This document shows, piece by piece, positions 49,102 through 57,986 of a DNA stretch of 64,000 nt. The notes beneath the pieces were generated by a model. The model searched no databases and had not been told where the DNA came from. It worked only from the letters and a program-made list of their open reading frames with translations. Each line of letters begins with the position of its first letter. Positions within the stretch are counted from its first letter, which is position 1. Both the position numbers and the translations under genes were made by a program. The DNA comes from Duganella sp. 1411. Its GTDB lineage: Bacteria > Pseudomonadota > Gammaproteobacteria > Burkholderiales > Burkholderiaceae_D. The stretch lies in NCBI RefSeq assembly GCF_017833525.1, contig NZ_JAFICD010000001.1:2480001-2544000 (forward strand), in the 5' to 3' direction.

Positions 49102-50334
49102 CTATTTGACGTACCGTTTGAAAATCAGTGAAGTATTGATACCACCGAAAGCGAAGTTATTCGACATCACGTACTCGCATTGCAGCGCGCGGCCGGCGCC
49201 GGTGATGTAATCGAGCGGCGCGCACTCGCCGTCCACCCGCTCCAGATTGATGGTCGGCGCGAACCAGCCCTCGCGCATCATCTCGATGCTGATCCACGCC
49301 TCGAGCGCGCCGCACGCGCCAAGGGTGTGGCCCATGTAGCTTTTCAGGGAACTGATCGGGGTCTTGTCGCCGAACACCGCCAGCGTCGCCTGCGATTCGG
49401 CGATATCACCCTGCTGCGTGCCGGTGCCGTGGGCGTTGATGTAGCCGATGTCCGACGCTTGCAAGCCGGCGTCCCGCAGCGCCAGCGTCATCGCCTTTTG
49501 CATCGTGGCCGCATTGGGCTGCGTGACGTGGCAACCGTCGCTGTTGGTGCCGAAGCCCACCAGCTCCGCGTGGATCGCCGCGCCGCGCGCCAGCGCGTGG
49601 TCCATATCCTCGAGCACCAGGCAACCGGCGCCCTCGCCGATCACCAGGCCGTCGCGGCCGGCGTCGAACGGACGCGGTGTCGTGTGGCCGGCGTCGTTGC
49701 GGGTGCTGGTGGCGAACAGCGTGTCGAACACCGCCGCCTCGGTCGCGCACAGCTCCTCGGCGCCGCCGGCCACCATGGCCAGCTGCTTGCCGGCGCGGAT
49801 GGCCTCATAGGCGTAGCCGATGCCCTGGCTGCCGGAGGTGCAGGCGCTCGACGTGGTGATCACGCGCCCGGTGATGCCGAAGAAGACGCCGATGTTGACC
49901 GGCGCCGTATGCGACATCATCTTGATGTAGGTGGTGGCGTTGATGCCCTTGGTGGTGCGCTCTTCCATCATGCGGCCGAAGTCGCCGATGGCGCTCGGCG
50001 TGCCGGCCGAGGAGCCGAACGACACCCCAAGATCGCCGCTCTTGAGCAGCGGATGATCGAGCAGGCCGGCGTCGGCCAGCGCCAGCTCGGTGGCGCGCGT
50101 GGCCATCAGCGCCACGCGGCCCATGCTGCGGATGGCCTTGCGGTTATAGCGCTCGGTCAGTTCGAACGGCGCGGCGGGCGCGCCCAGGCGCGTGTTCAGG
50201 CCCTCGTAATCGCACCAGTCGTCCATGTGCACGATGGCGTTGCGGAACTCGCCCAGGCGCTGGCGAACCGCGGCCCAGTCGTTGCCGACCGGGCTGATGC
50301 CGGCCATGCCGGTGACGGCGACGCGGCGGCTCAT
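49102..50334 (-). CDS. apeR: Beta-ketoacyl-ACP synthase (ApeR-like, FabF type)
   Basis: 410 residues from ATG 50334. Thiolase-fold ketosynthase with a complete Cys-His-His site: C165 in TSSACTSGSQG, His in INAHGTGTQQGD and His in YMGHTLGACGA. It extends or initiates the polyene chain. The start overlaps the ketoreductase stop by four bases (ATGA). Its place after the O-P-Q genes is that of apeR in described APE clusters, hence the symbol; the exact role of this second synthase is inferred. The frame is open far upstream, but that part is antisense-like and lacks similarity. Confidence 0.9.
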   Translation of the reverse strand: MSRRVAVTGMAGISPVGNDWAAVRQRLGEFRNAIVHMDDWCDYEGLNTRLGAPAAPFELTERYNRKAIRSMGRVALMATRATELALADAGLLDHPLLKSGDLGVSFGSSAGTPSAIGDFGRMMEERTTKGINATTYIKMMSHTAPVNIGVFFGITGRVITTSSACTSGSQGIGYAYEAIRAGKQLAMVAGGAEELCATEAAVFDTLFATSTRNDAGHTTPRPFDAGRDGLVIGEGAGCLVLEDMDHALARGAAIHAELVGFGTNSDGCHVTQPNAATMQKAMTLALRDAGLQASDIGYINAHGTGTQQGDIAESQATLAVFGDKTPISSLKSYMGHTLGACGALEAWISIEMMREGWFAPTINLERVDGECAPLDYITGAGRALQCEYVMSNNFAFGGINTSLIFKRYVK

Positions 50335-51068
50335 GCCAGCCCGCCGTTGACGGAGATGACCTGGCGCGTGATGTAGCCGGCCTCCTCGCCGACCAGGAAG
50401 CTGACGGCTGCCGCCACCTCCTCCGGTCTGCCGACGCGGCGCGCCGGTATCATCTTGAGCGCCTCGTCCATCGGCACGTCGCCGATCATGTCGGTCTCGA
50501 TCAGGCCTGGCGCCACGCAGTTGACGGTGATGGCGCGCTTGGCCAGCTCCAGCGCCAGCGCCTTGGTGGCGCCGATGATGCCGGCCTTGGCGGCGCTGTA
50601 ATTGACCTGGCCACGGTTGCCGATCAAGCCCGACACCGATGCCAGCGTGACGATGCGGCCCGGTTTGCGCCGCTGCACCAGCGGCATCACCAACGGATTG
50701 AGGACGTTGTAGAAGCCGTCCAGGTTCGTTTGCAGCACGATGTCCCAGTCCTCGCCGGACATCGCCGGGAAGGCATTGTCGCGTGCCACGCCGGCGTTGC
50801 ACACCACGCCGTAATAGCAGCCGTGTTGGGCGATGTCCGCCTCCAGCGCGGCGGCGGTGGCGGCGCGGTCGCCGATGTCGAACTGCAGCACGCGCACCGC
50901 GCGGCCCATCTCCGCGATCTCCGCCGCGACCGCGTCGGCCTCGGCGCGCTGGCTGCGACAATGGAGCACCATGTCGTAACCGTCGCGCGCCAGCCGCAGC
51001 GCGATCGCCTTGCCGATGCCGCGGGACGATCCCGTCACCAGCACGCTCATGGACTTATTTTGATTCAT
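50331..51068 (-). CDS. apeQ: 3-ketoacyl-ACP reductase (FabG-like, ApeQ)
   Basis: 245 residues. Short-chain dehydrogenase: NADPH loop VTGSSRGIGKAIAL (11-24), NAGVARD (91-97) and the Ser-Tyr-Lys triad S144, Y157, K161 (YSAAKAG). It reduces the 3-keto group in each polyene elongation round. Overlaps its neighbours by four bases on both sides. Confidence 0.93.
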   Translation of the reverse strand: MNQNKSMSVLVTGSSRGIGKAIALRLARDGYDMVLHCRSQRAEADAVAAEIAEMGRAVRVLQFDIGDRAATAAALEADIAQHGCYYGVVCNAGVARDNAFPAMSGEDWDIVLQTNLDGFYNVLNPLVMPLVQRRKPGRIVTLASVSGLIGNRGQVNYSAAKAGIIGATKALALELAKRAITVNCVAPGLIETDMIGDVPMDEALKMIPARRVGRPEEVAAAVSFLVGEEAGYITRQVISVNGGLA

Positions 51069-51559
51069 GCTACGTTTCCATCTTTGAGAAATTGATTGAC
51101 ATTATCGGGCTGGAAAACAGTCACCGTCGCCGTGGCCAGGCTGGCCGCGCCGGGGGCGGCGTCGGCCGACTCTATCCTGCAGTCGAACGCACCGAGCCCG
51201 TTTTCGGCCTGCAGCACGCGATGCACATGCACCCGCAGCACGCTGCCAAGCGCGAAATACGGCACGCTCGCCTCGTACTTGCGGGAGCCCAGCAAAAATC
51301 CGACCTTGACGGCGTCACCGCGCCGCTCCGCCAGCCAGCCGGCGTGCGCGGCGATCGCCTGCGCCATGTATTCGATGCCGACCCACGAGCCCACGCCATC
51401 GGCGGTGGCCAGCACGCTGCCGGCATGGATGCGCACTTCCGCGCACAGGTTCTCATCGTCCGCGCTGACCACGCGCTCGAGCAGCACCATTCCGCCGGAG
51501 TGGGGGACCAGCGACCTGATATCGGGCATCGTTGCTGGCATCGTCGCGGGACTCGTCAT
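51065..51559 (-). CDS. apeP: 3-hydroxyacyl-ACP dehydratase, hot-dog fold (ApeP)
   Basis: 164 residues from ATG 51559, which overlaps the synthase stop by four bases. Hot-dog domain with the catalytic His in LVPHSGGMVLLERVV and the acidic partner in SWVGIEYMAQAIAAHAGWLA. It dehydrates the 3-hydroxyacyl-ACP to give the conjugated double bonds of the polyene. The first eight to ten residues contain two further Met codons (MTSPATMPATMPD), so the exact start could be slightly later. Confidence 0.9.
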   Translation of the reverse strand: MTSPATMPATMPDIRSLVPHSGGMVLLERVVSADDENLCAEVRIHAGSVLATADGVGSWVGIEYMAQAIAAHAGWLAERRGDAVKVGFLLGSRKYEASVPYFALGSVLRVHVHRVLQAENGLGAFDCRIESADAAPGAASLATATVTVFQPDNVNQFLKDGNVA

Positions 51560-52758
51560 GCCACCCTCCCCAGCACCAGCACCGCGTTGGAGCCACCGAA
51601 CGCGAAGGAGCTGCTCAGCACATGGCGCAAAGGACGTCCCAGCGCCGCGCCGGCCGGCACCAGGTTGAGCGCCGGCAGCGCGGGATCGGCGGCGCCGTCC
51701 CACAGATGCGGCGGCAGCCTGCCCTGCGGATTATCGTCCTGCATCGCCAGCCAGCACAGCGCCGCCTCCACCGCCGCCGCCGCGCCCAAGGTGTGGCCGG
51801 TGAACGGCTTGGTCGAGCTGACCGGCACTTCAAGTCCGAACAGCGCCTCGATCACGCGCGACTCCATCGCGTCGTTTTGCGGCGTCGCCGTGCCGTGCAT
51901 GTTGACGTAATCGATGCACGCGGCGTCCAGGCCGGCGCGTTCCAGCGCCTGCGTCATCGCCAGCCGCGCGCCGCCGCCCGCCGGATCGGGCGCCGACATG
52001 TGATGGCCGTCCGAAGACTCGCCCCAGCCTAGCAAGGCCACGGGGGCGGCGTCTCCCGCGTCGCCGGCATCGGCACTCATCAGGAACAGCGCGGCACCTT
52101 CGCCGATGTTGATGCCGTGGCGGTTCGCGCTCATCGGGTTGCAACGCTCGTCGCTGACCGATTCCAGCGACGCGAAACCGGCCACCGTAAAGGCGCACAG
52201 CGAATCGACGCCGCCGGTCAGGACGGCGTCGCACAACCCCATCTTGATCAGCCGCGCCGCGCTGGCCATCGCCTTGGCGCTCGACGAACAGGCGCTCGAA
52301 TGCACGTAGGCCGGCCCGGACAGGCCCAGCTCGTGCGCCAGCATGACGGCCGGCGATCCCATCTCCTGCGGGTCGTAGACGAAGTCCGGCGGCAAAACGC
52401 CGTTGGCGCAGTAGTCGCGGATCGCCTGTTCGGTCTCGCCGATGCCCGAGGTGCTGGTGCCGATCACCACGCCCACGCGGTCGGCGCCATGGCGCGCCAC
52501 CGCCGCCTCGACGGCCGGCCGAATCTGCGCCAGCGCGGCCAGCGCCAGCGCGTTGTTGCGGCTGCGCTGGCGCGGCGGCAAATGCTCGACCGACGGCAGC
52601 GGCGCGAGCACGCGCCCGAGCGGCAGCTCGCGCCCCGGCGACCACTCGCCGGTCATCGCGACGCCGCTGTCGCCGGCGTACAGGCGCGCCTTGACCTGCG
52701 CGTGGCTGTCGCCGAGCGCGCAGATAATGCCGCAAGCGTTCAGATAAAAATTCAACAT
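51556..52758 (-). CDS. apeO: Beta-ketoacyl-ACP synthase (ApeO-like)
   Basis: 400 residues. Ketosynthase with C157 in HSSACSSSAKA, His in VNMHGTATPQND and His in FTGHTLGAAAAVE. Its place upstream of the dehydratase and ketoreductase is that of apeO, the elongating synthase in described APE systems. Those systems pair it with a chain-length factor lacking the Cys; no such protein is in this window, so it may be encoded beyond the right edge or be absent. Starts 37 bp after the DUF3261 gene, the largest gap in the operon. Confidence 0.9.
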   Translation of the reverse strand: MLNFYLNACGIICALGDSHAQVKARLYAGDSGVAMTGEWSPGRELPLGRVLAPLPSVEHLPPRQRSRNNALALAALAQIRPAVEAAVARHGADRVGVVIGTSTSGIGETEQAIRDYCANGVLPPDFVYDPQEMGSPAVMLAHELGLSGPAYVHSSACSSSAKAMASAARLIKMGLCDAVLTGGVDSLCAFTVAGFASLESVSDERCNPMSANRHGINIGEGAALFLMSADAGDAGDAAPVALLGWGESSDGHHMSAPDPAGGGARLAMTQALERAGLDAACIDYVNMHGTATPQNDAMESRVIEALFGLEVPVSSTKPFTGHTLGAAAAVEAALCWLAMQDDNPQGRLPPHLWDGAADPALPALNLVPAGAALGRPLRHVLSSSFAFGGSNAVLVLGRVA

Positions 52759-52795
52759 GCTTCAGTCTCGGTCAATCTCGTTACGCTTATTGGGC

Positions 52796-53374
52796 TCATT
52801 GCCCTTCCTGCGCGAACTGTATCGTCAGCTTATAGTGATACCGCAGATTCTCCAACACCACGGTGCCGCTCCAGCGCGGGGTTCCACTATAGGATATCCT
52901 CATGATAGGCTCGTCGGCCAGGTACAAGGTGCGCGTCGCCCCCTGCTCGGCGATGCGCCAGCCGTCCGGCAGCGCCGCGGCGACCGCCTCGGCCGGCCAC
53001 AGGGTCAGTTGCATGTCCTCCAGCACATCCTCGGGGCGCACCTGCGACGGCAGCATCACGTGGCGCCACGAGGTCAGCTCCTTACCGTCGTAATGCATAG
53101 TCAGCACGCGCTGGCCGAACGCCAGGCCGACCACGTCGATCGCCTCCGGCTCCACCTGCAACGCCACGTCCAGATCGTCGGTGCGGCCGGCGCGTTCCAC
53201 CTTCAGATGCTGCTGCACGCTGATCGAGGCGCCCAGCGCCGCCGGCGGCAGCTTCAGGCCAAGCCGCGCCTGCGGCGGGGGCGCGGTGGCGCAACCTGCC
53301 AGCAGCGCCACCACCGTCAGCAACGCCACATGCAGGCCGTGGCGAACCCGGTTCGATATCACTGCGGCGTGCAT
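52796..53374 (-). CDS. DUF3261 outer-membrane lipoprotein (ApeN-like)
   Basis: 192 residues from ATG 53374. Lipoprotein signal with lipobox VVALLAGCATA. The mature part is a beta-rich DUF3261 domain (LKLPPAALGASISVQQHLKV, ALQVEPEAIDVVGLAFGQRV, ...LWPAEAVAAALPDGWRI). It is probably anchored to the outer membrane and involved in placing or transferring the APE lipid. Overlaps the oxidoreductase gene by 16 bases. The long open frame upstream lies inside that gene and is not used. Confidence 0.85.
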   Translation of the reverse strand: MHAAVISNRVRHGLHVALLTVVALLAGCATAPPPQARLGLKLPPAALGASISVQQHLKVERAGRTDDLDVALQVEPEAIDVVGLAFGQRVLTMHYDGKELTSWRHVMLPSQVRPEDVLEDMQLTLWPAEAVAAALPDGWRIAEQGATRTLYLADEPIMRISYSGTPRWSGTVVLENLRYHYKLTIQFAQEGQ

Positions 53375-54606
53375 AAGGCCTCCAACGCGGCGAGCCTGCG
53401 CGGCGTCTCCTTGACGTACGGATTGCTCAAGTCCCAGGCGTAGCCGGCCAGGATGGCGGAGATCATGCGCTTGATCTCCGGCTGCTGGTTTTCGTGGAAG
53501 ATGATCTTCTGGAAGCCGCCGGCGTACCAGGATTCGACGAAGACGCGGAACGTGTCCACGCCCTTGCGCAGCGGCGCGCCGAAGTCGGCCTGCCAGTCGA
53601 CCGTCTCGCCGGCGAACTGGCGTTGCAGCGCGGCGGCGGCCAGGCTGGCCGATTTGAAGGCGATGGTCACGCCGGACGAGAACACCGGGTCGAGGAATTC
53701 GCCCGCATTGCCCAGCAGCGCGTAGCCCGGTCCCCACAGTTTTTCCACGTTGGCCGAATAACCGACGATCTGGCGCGCCGGCGTGTCCCACTTGGCGTCG
53801 GCCAGCAAGGCGCTCAGCGACGGTTCCTCGGCCAGGATCGCCTGCAGCCGCTCGGTCGGCGTGCCCTGATAGCGGTCGAGGAAGCTGGTTTCGGCCACCA
53901 CGCCCTGCGAACAGCGGCCGCCGGCGAATGGAATGGTCCAGAACCAGACGTCGTCGTGCTGAGGATGCACCGTCACGCGGATCTTGTTGCGGTCGAAGCC
54001 ACCCCGTATGCCGTCTTCGATGTGGGTGAAGATCGCCCCGCGCACCGGGAAATTGGACGGCGTTTCGAGCGTCAAAAGACGCGGCAGGATGCGGCCAAAG
54101 CCGCTGGCGTCCAGAATGAAGCCGGCGCGCACCTGGTACGTTTCGCCGTCCGGATTCTTGACGGTGACCAGCGCCGGCGCGCCGTTCGCTCCCAGCTCGA
54201 TGTTCATCACTTCGTGGCGATAACGTACCTCGGCGCCGAAGCGCGCGGCCTCCTTCGCCAGGATGTGGTCGAACTGCGCGCGCTGCACCTGGTAGGTCGT
54301 GCCCCAGCCCTCCGAGTGCTTGTCGCGGAAATCGAAATCGGTGTAGCGGCCACCGCGCATGAAGGCGGCGCCGTTCTTGAACTGGAAGCCCGCCTCCACC
54401 ACCGCCCGCAGCATGCCCGCTTGTTCGAGGTAGGCCATACTTTGCGGCAGCAGGCTTTCGCCGATCGAAAAGCGCGGAAACTCTTCGCGCTCGATCACCA
54501 GCACCTGGCGTCCCTGCTGGCGCAGCAGCGCGGCGGCGACGGAACCGGCCGGGCCGGCGCCGACGATCAGGATTTCCACCGATTCGATGTTCAGTGCGTC
54601 AGTCAT
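53359..54606 (-). CDS. FAD-dependent oxidoreductase (halogenase/geranylgeranyl-reductase-like)
   Basis: 415 residues from ATG 54606. FAD-binding motif VEILIVGAGPAGSVAAALLR (22-41), then EREEFPRFSIGESLLPQS, DASGFGRILPRLL and GNAGEFLDPVFSSGVTIAFKSA, the pattern of tryptophan-halogenase-like flavoproteins. The halogenase WxWxIP motif is seen as WFWTIPFA, but the catalytic Lys of true halogenases cannot be confirmed. In pigment clusters such proteins act as monooxygenases or reductases on the aryl or polyene part. Overlaps the exporter gene by eight bases. Confidence 0.85.
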   Translation of the reverse strand: MTDALNIESVEILIVGAGPAGSVAAALLRQQGRQVLVIEREEFPRFSIGESLLPQSMAYLEQAGMLRAVVEAGFQFKNGAAFMRGGRYTDFDFRDKHSEGWGTTYQVQRAQFDHILAKEAARFGAEVRYRHEVMNIELGANGAPALVTVKNPDGETYQVRAGFILDASGFGRILPRLLTLETPSNFPVRGAIFTHIEDGIRGGFDRNKIRVTVHPQHDDVWFWTIPFAGGRCSQGVVAETSFLDRYQGTPTERLQAILAEEPSLSALLADAKWDTPARQIVGYSANVEKLWGPGYALLGNAGEFLDPVFSSGVTIAFKSASLAAAALQRQFAGETVDWQADFGAPLRKGVDTFRVFVESWYAGGFQKIIFHENQQPEIKRMISAILAGYAWDLSNPYVKETPRRLAALEALCTPQ

Positions 54607-56950
54607 GCTTGCTTTCTTTGATGGTGCCAAAACAGGGAACAATAAGCCAGGCCAGCGCGATCCCCAGCAGCATGGTCAGGCCAAAGGCCTGCAACGCCGG
54701 GGTCTTGCTCAGGCCGAGCAAACCAAACGACAAAAATGTATTCGACGCCGACATCCCCACCGCCAGCCACGCCGCGCCGCCGCGATTGTCGGGACGCTCC
54801 TGCATGAAGATGCCGTAGTCGACGCCGACGCCGAGCAGCAGCAACAGCGCCAGCACATGGAACAGCTGCAGGTTCTGCGACGCGAAACCGAGCACCGCCA
54901 GCGTGGCCACGCTAGCCAGCGCCGTCGGCGCCAGCACGCGCCACGTGCGGCCGCGATAGCGCGGGAACAGCATCGCGAACACCAGCGCGTACGCGCCCAG
55001 CACCACCCAGCTCATGTTCTCGCGGTAGCGGCCCAGCACCGAGGAAATCTCGGCCACCTTGTCGACCCACTGCACGCCATGCAGGCCGTCGGCCGCGCGC
55101 ATCACCTCGGGCACCGCCGCCCTGCCAAGGCCGCGCAGCGCGACGATGCTGGCGTGAACGCCGCCGGTCTCGCCCAGCCACAGATGACGCGAAGGCTCGC
55201 TGGCCGGCGACTTCAGGAAATCGTCCGGCGTCAGCGGCGCGCCGGCCGCCAGCAATCCGGCGCGGGTCGCCGCGATCCACTGCGCGTCCTCGCCCGTCTG
55301 TTTGGCCAAGCCTTGCAGCGGGCCGTCGTCGGCGAGCAGCTTTTGTTCGACCAGCGCCCGGCGTTCGGCCTGCGCGCGGGCCGACGGCACCCAGTTCGAC
55401 ACGGCCTGATAGCCGGTGATGCCGCTGGTGGCGATCAGTGTATCGAGCTTCGCCTTGAGCGCCTCCTCGCGCTGCAGCACCACCTCGGCGGACTCGCCGC
55501 GCACCAGGAAGTACTGCACCGGCGTCGGCGCGTCCAGCAGCTTGCTCAACTTGATCTGATCGTCGATCAGGTGCTTGGGCGGATTTTGCAGCAAACGGAT
55601 ATCGTCGTTGGCGCCCAGGCGGCTGATGCCGTAGCCCGCCGCCAGAGCGAAAACCACCGCCGCCGCCAGCGTGGCAGCGTTCAGCCGCAGCACCGGCCAA
55701 TGCCGCAGCGCGTCGCCGTACACGCGTACCAGGCCGCCGGACTTGAGCGCGCGCGCGCCGATCAGCGCCGGGAACCAGAACGCCACCGTCAGCCAGGCGA
55801 ACACCAGGCCGAGCGCGGAGAACACCGCCATCTGGCGCAAGCCGGGGAACGGCGTCAACGCCAGTCCCATGTAACCGATCACCGCCGCCAGCAACGTCAG
55901 GCAAAGGCCCGGCAGCAGGCGTTTGAGCAAAGCCGGCGAATCGAGGGTTTCGCCGGCCGCCAGGCGGTTGGACAGGAAGTAGATACCGTAATCCTGCGCC
56001 ACGCCTATCAGGCTGGCGCCGAACACCAGCGTCATTAAATGGATCTGGCCGAACATCAGCCAGCACACCGACAAGGCGCCGAGAAAGCCGATGCCGATCG
56101 ATAGCAGGATCAGCGAAATCGGCTTGAACGAGTGGAAGGCGAACCACATCAGCAGCACGATGCCGAGCAGCGAGCCGATGCCGATGGTCGACACTTCGCC
56201 GCTGGCCTGTGCGCTGGCGTTGGCCGCGTGCAGGATCACGCCCGCCCGCACCAGTTCCACTTGCGGCACCGCCTTGCGGGCGGCGTCGCCGGCCCGCTCG
56301 AGCAGCGGCAGCACCGTTTCCTGGGCCGTCATCGACAGCGCGGGCACCTTCAGCGTCAACACCAGCAGCACGTACTGGCGCTCGGCGCCGGCGACGAACA
56401 GGTGGCCGTCGCGCGGGCGCACCGGCGTTTCCTGCGCGCGTTCCTGCACCCAGCCGGCGAACAATCCAAACGGGTCCTGCTGCCACGAACCCAGTTTCGG
56501 TCCGCCGAAGGAACCATACAATTTGCCCAGCGCCGTCTCCAGCCAGAACTGCGACGGCTGGCCGCGCAATTGCGCCTCCTGCTGCGCGGTCAGCAAGGTC
56601 AGGCTATGCCGCTGAAACAGCGACAGCCAGTCGTTCTGTGTTTTTTCGTCGATCGGCGCGGCATCGAACAAATCCTTGCGCGGCGCCAGCACGGCGCTGT
56701 AAGCGTCGGCGGCGCGCTTGGCGTCCTCCCAGTCGGCGGCGCCAACCAGCACGATCACGCGCTGCTGCGCCGCGTCGACCATGTGCGAGAACGACTGCTG
56801 CAGCACCGGGTCGCGCTCCTGCACCGGCAACAGCGCCATGATGTCGGTGTTGGGCACGATGCGCTGGACCAGCCACAGATAGGCGTTATGCCCCAGCAGC
56901 AGGCACACCACCACCGCCCACAGCAGCGCGAGTTGTCGGGTACGCGTCAA
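54599..56950 (-). CDS. apeM: MMPL/RND-type exporter (ApeM-like)
   Basis: 783 residues. Twelve predicted membrane segments in two halves, each with a large periplasmic loop after the first segment. The second segments read STIGIGSLLGIVLLMWFAFH and GAYALVFAMLFPRYRG, and the TM4-like helices carry SLIGVAQDYGIYFLSN and LLLGVGVDYGIFMQER with acidic residues for proton coupling. This is the half-size MMPL family used to move lipids or pigments from the inner membrane to periplasmic carriers. With the LolA-like protein and the lipoprotein it should form the APE export route. Confidence 0.9.
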   Translation of the reverse strand: MTRTRQLALLWAVVVCLLLGHNAYLWLVQRIVPNTDIMALLPVQERDPVLQQSFSHMVDAAQQRVIVLVGAADWEDAKRAADAYSAVLAPRKDLFDAAPIDEKTQNDWLSLFQRHSLTLLTAQQEAQLRGQPSQFWLETALGKLYGSFGGPKLGSWQQDPFGLFAGWVQERAQETPVRPRDGHLFVAGAERQYVLLVLTLKVPALSMTAQETVLPLLERAGDAARKAVPQVELVRAGVILHAANASAQASGEVSTIGIGSLLGIVLLMWFAFHSFKPISLILLSIGIGFLGALSVCWLMFGQIHLMTLVFGASLIGVAQDYGIYFLSNRLAAGETLDSPALLKRLLPGLCLTLLAAVIGYMGLALTPFPGLRQMAVFSALGLVFAWLTVAFWFPALIGARALKSGGLVRVYGDALRHWPVLRLNAATLAAAVVFALAAGYGISRLGANDDIRLLQNPPKHLIDDQIKLSKLLDAPTPVQYFLVRGESAEVVLQREEALKAKLDTLIATSGITGYQAVSNWVPSARAQAERRALVEQKLLADDGPLQGLAKQTGEDAQWIAATRAGLLAAGAPLTPDDFLKSPASEPSRHLWLGETGGVHASIVALRGLGRAAVPEVMRAADGLHGVQWVDKVAEISSVLGRYRENMSWVVLGAYALVFAMLFPRYRGRTWRVLAPTALASVATLAVLGFASQNLQLFHVLALLLLLGVGVDYGIFMQERPDNRGGAAWLAVGMSASNTFLSFGLLGLSKTPALQAFGLTMLLGIALAWLIVPCFGTIKESKHD

Positions 56951-57555
56951 AACAGCGCCGCCTCTTCCTTGGTCAGCGCCGTCTCGCCGGTCTGGATGGC
57001 GGAGAACACGATGCTGGTCTTGTCGCCGCCGGACTCGCTCATGACGATGTTCTTGACGTAGGCGCCGCCATCGAGCTTGATGGTGCCGATGGCCTTGTCC
57101 AGCGCCGCCTGGCGCGCCTTCAGCGCCACGTTCCAGCTATTGGCGTCGACGCTGCCGTCGACTTCGAACAGCGATTCGAGCTGTCCCAGATCGCCCGACA
57201 ACAGCGAGAACAGCACGTTGTTGATCATGCGGACGGTCGGCTCGGTCTTGGCGTCCAGGCGCATGGCGACACGGTCGCCCTGGTAGTTGACGATTTCGTC
57301 GCGCGTGAGCCGCAAGGTGTTCGGGAAAGGCTGCAAGGTGCGCCACAACACGCCCTTGCCGGCCACCACGCAGAAGCGGCCATTGGAGGCCAGCGGCTTT
57401 TTCATGCCGGCCAGTTGCTTGGTCTGGTCGAAACGGCCGCACATGATGGCCGGCTTGGCCAGCATGGCCTGGATCTTGGCGACCGGCGCGGCGGCCTGCG
57501 CGGGGTTGAACAGCGCCAGCGCGGCCGCCAGCAAAACGGTTTTCATTTTATTCAT
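56947..57555 (-). CDS. LolA-like outer-membrane lipoprotein carrier (ApeL-like)
   Basis: 202 residues from ATG 57555. Signal peptide MNKMKTVLLAAALALFNPAQAAA. A LolA-type half-barrel: KPLASNGRFCVVAGKGVLWR, then TLQPFPNTLRLTRDEIVNYQ, and a C-terminal IVMSESGGDKTSIVFSAIQT. A periplasmic chaperone that probably ferries the APE lipid between the MMPL exporter and the outer membrane. Start and stop both overlap neighbours by four bases. Confidence 0.85.
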   Translation of the reverse strand: MNKMKTVLLAAALALFNPAQAAAPVAKIQAMLAKPAIMCGRFDQTKQLAGMKKPLASNGRFCVVAGKGVLWRTLQPFPNTLRLTRDEIVNYQGDRVAMRLDAKTEPTVRMINNVLFSLLSGDLGQLESLFEVDGSVDANSWNVALKARQAALDKAIGTIKLDGGAYVKNIVMSESGGDKTSIVFSAIQTGETALTKEEAALF

Positions 57556-57986
57556 ACAGGCTCGATTCCCAGTTTTTCGAACAGCACCGGCGGCGACACG
57601 AAGCACATCTCCCTGGTCGCGAGATCGACGGCGACCATGGTGGTGCTGGCGCGGTTAAGGCGCTTGCCGGTTTCGGCGTCGGTGATCAGATAATCGATCT
57701 TCAAACGGTTTTCCCATTCGACGATATCGGCGCGCAGCTTGAGCTTCTGGCCGAAGGTGGCCGAGCCGACATAGCGCAGCTGCATGTCGATCACCGGCCA
57801 GGCGTAGCCCGAGGCCTTCATCTGCGGGTAGTTGTAGTCTATCTTGTCCAGCAAAGCGCAGCGCACGACTTCCAGATACTTGACGTAGCGGCCGTGCCAG
57901 ACGATCTCCATCGGGTCCAGGTCGAAAAACTGCACCTGCATCTCGACTTCCGCGAACCAGCGGCTCTCCTTGTTAGTCCTGCGCAT
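57552..57986 (-). CDS. apeK: Acyl-CoA/ACP thioesterase, 4HBT family (ApeK-like)
   Basis: 144 residues from ATG 57986 (MRRTNKESRWF). Single hot-dog domain with the 4-hydroxybenzoyl-CoA thioesterase signature FFDLDPMEIVWHGRYVKYLE (catalytic Asp in FDLDPMEIVWH), followed by DYNYPQMKASGYAWPVIDMQ. It releases acyl chains from ACP or proof-reads the pathway. It overlaps the ammonia-lyase gene by 14 bases; an upstream ATG at 58007 is less likely. Confidence 0.88.
   Translation of the reverse strand: MRRTNKESRWFAEVEMQVQFFDLDPMEIVWHGRYVKYLEVVRCALLDKIDYNYPQMKASGYAWPVIDMQLRYVGSATFGQKLKLRADIVEWENRLKIDYLITDAETGKRLNRASTTMVAVDLATREMCFVSPPVLFEKLGIEPV

Noticed and set aside
50335..50961. Upstream extension of the ApeR-like synthase frame
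   Set aside because: It overlaps the ketoreductase gene and has an Arg/Gly-rich, motif-free translation. ATG 50334 fits the ATGA overlap.
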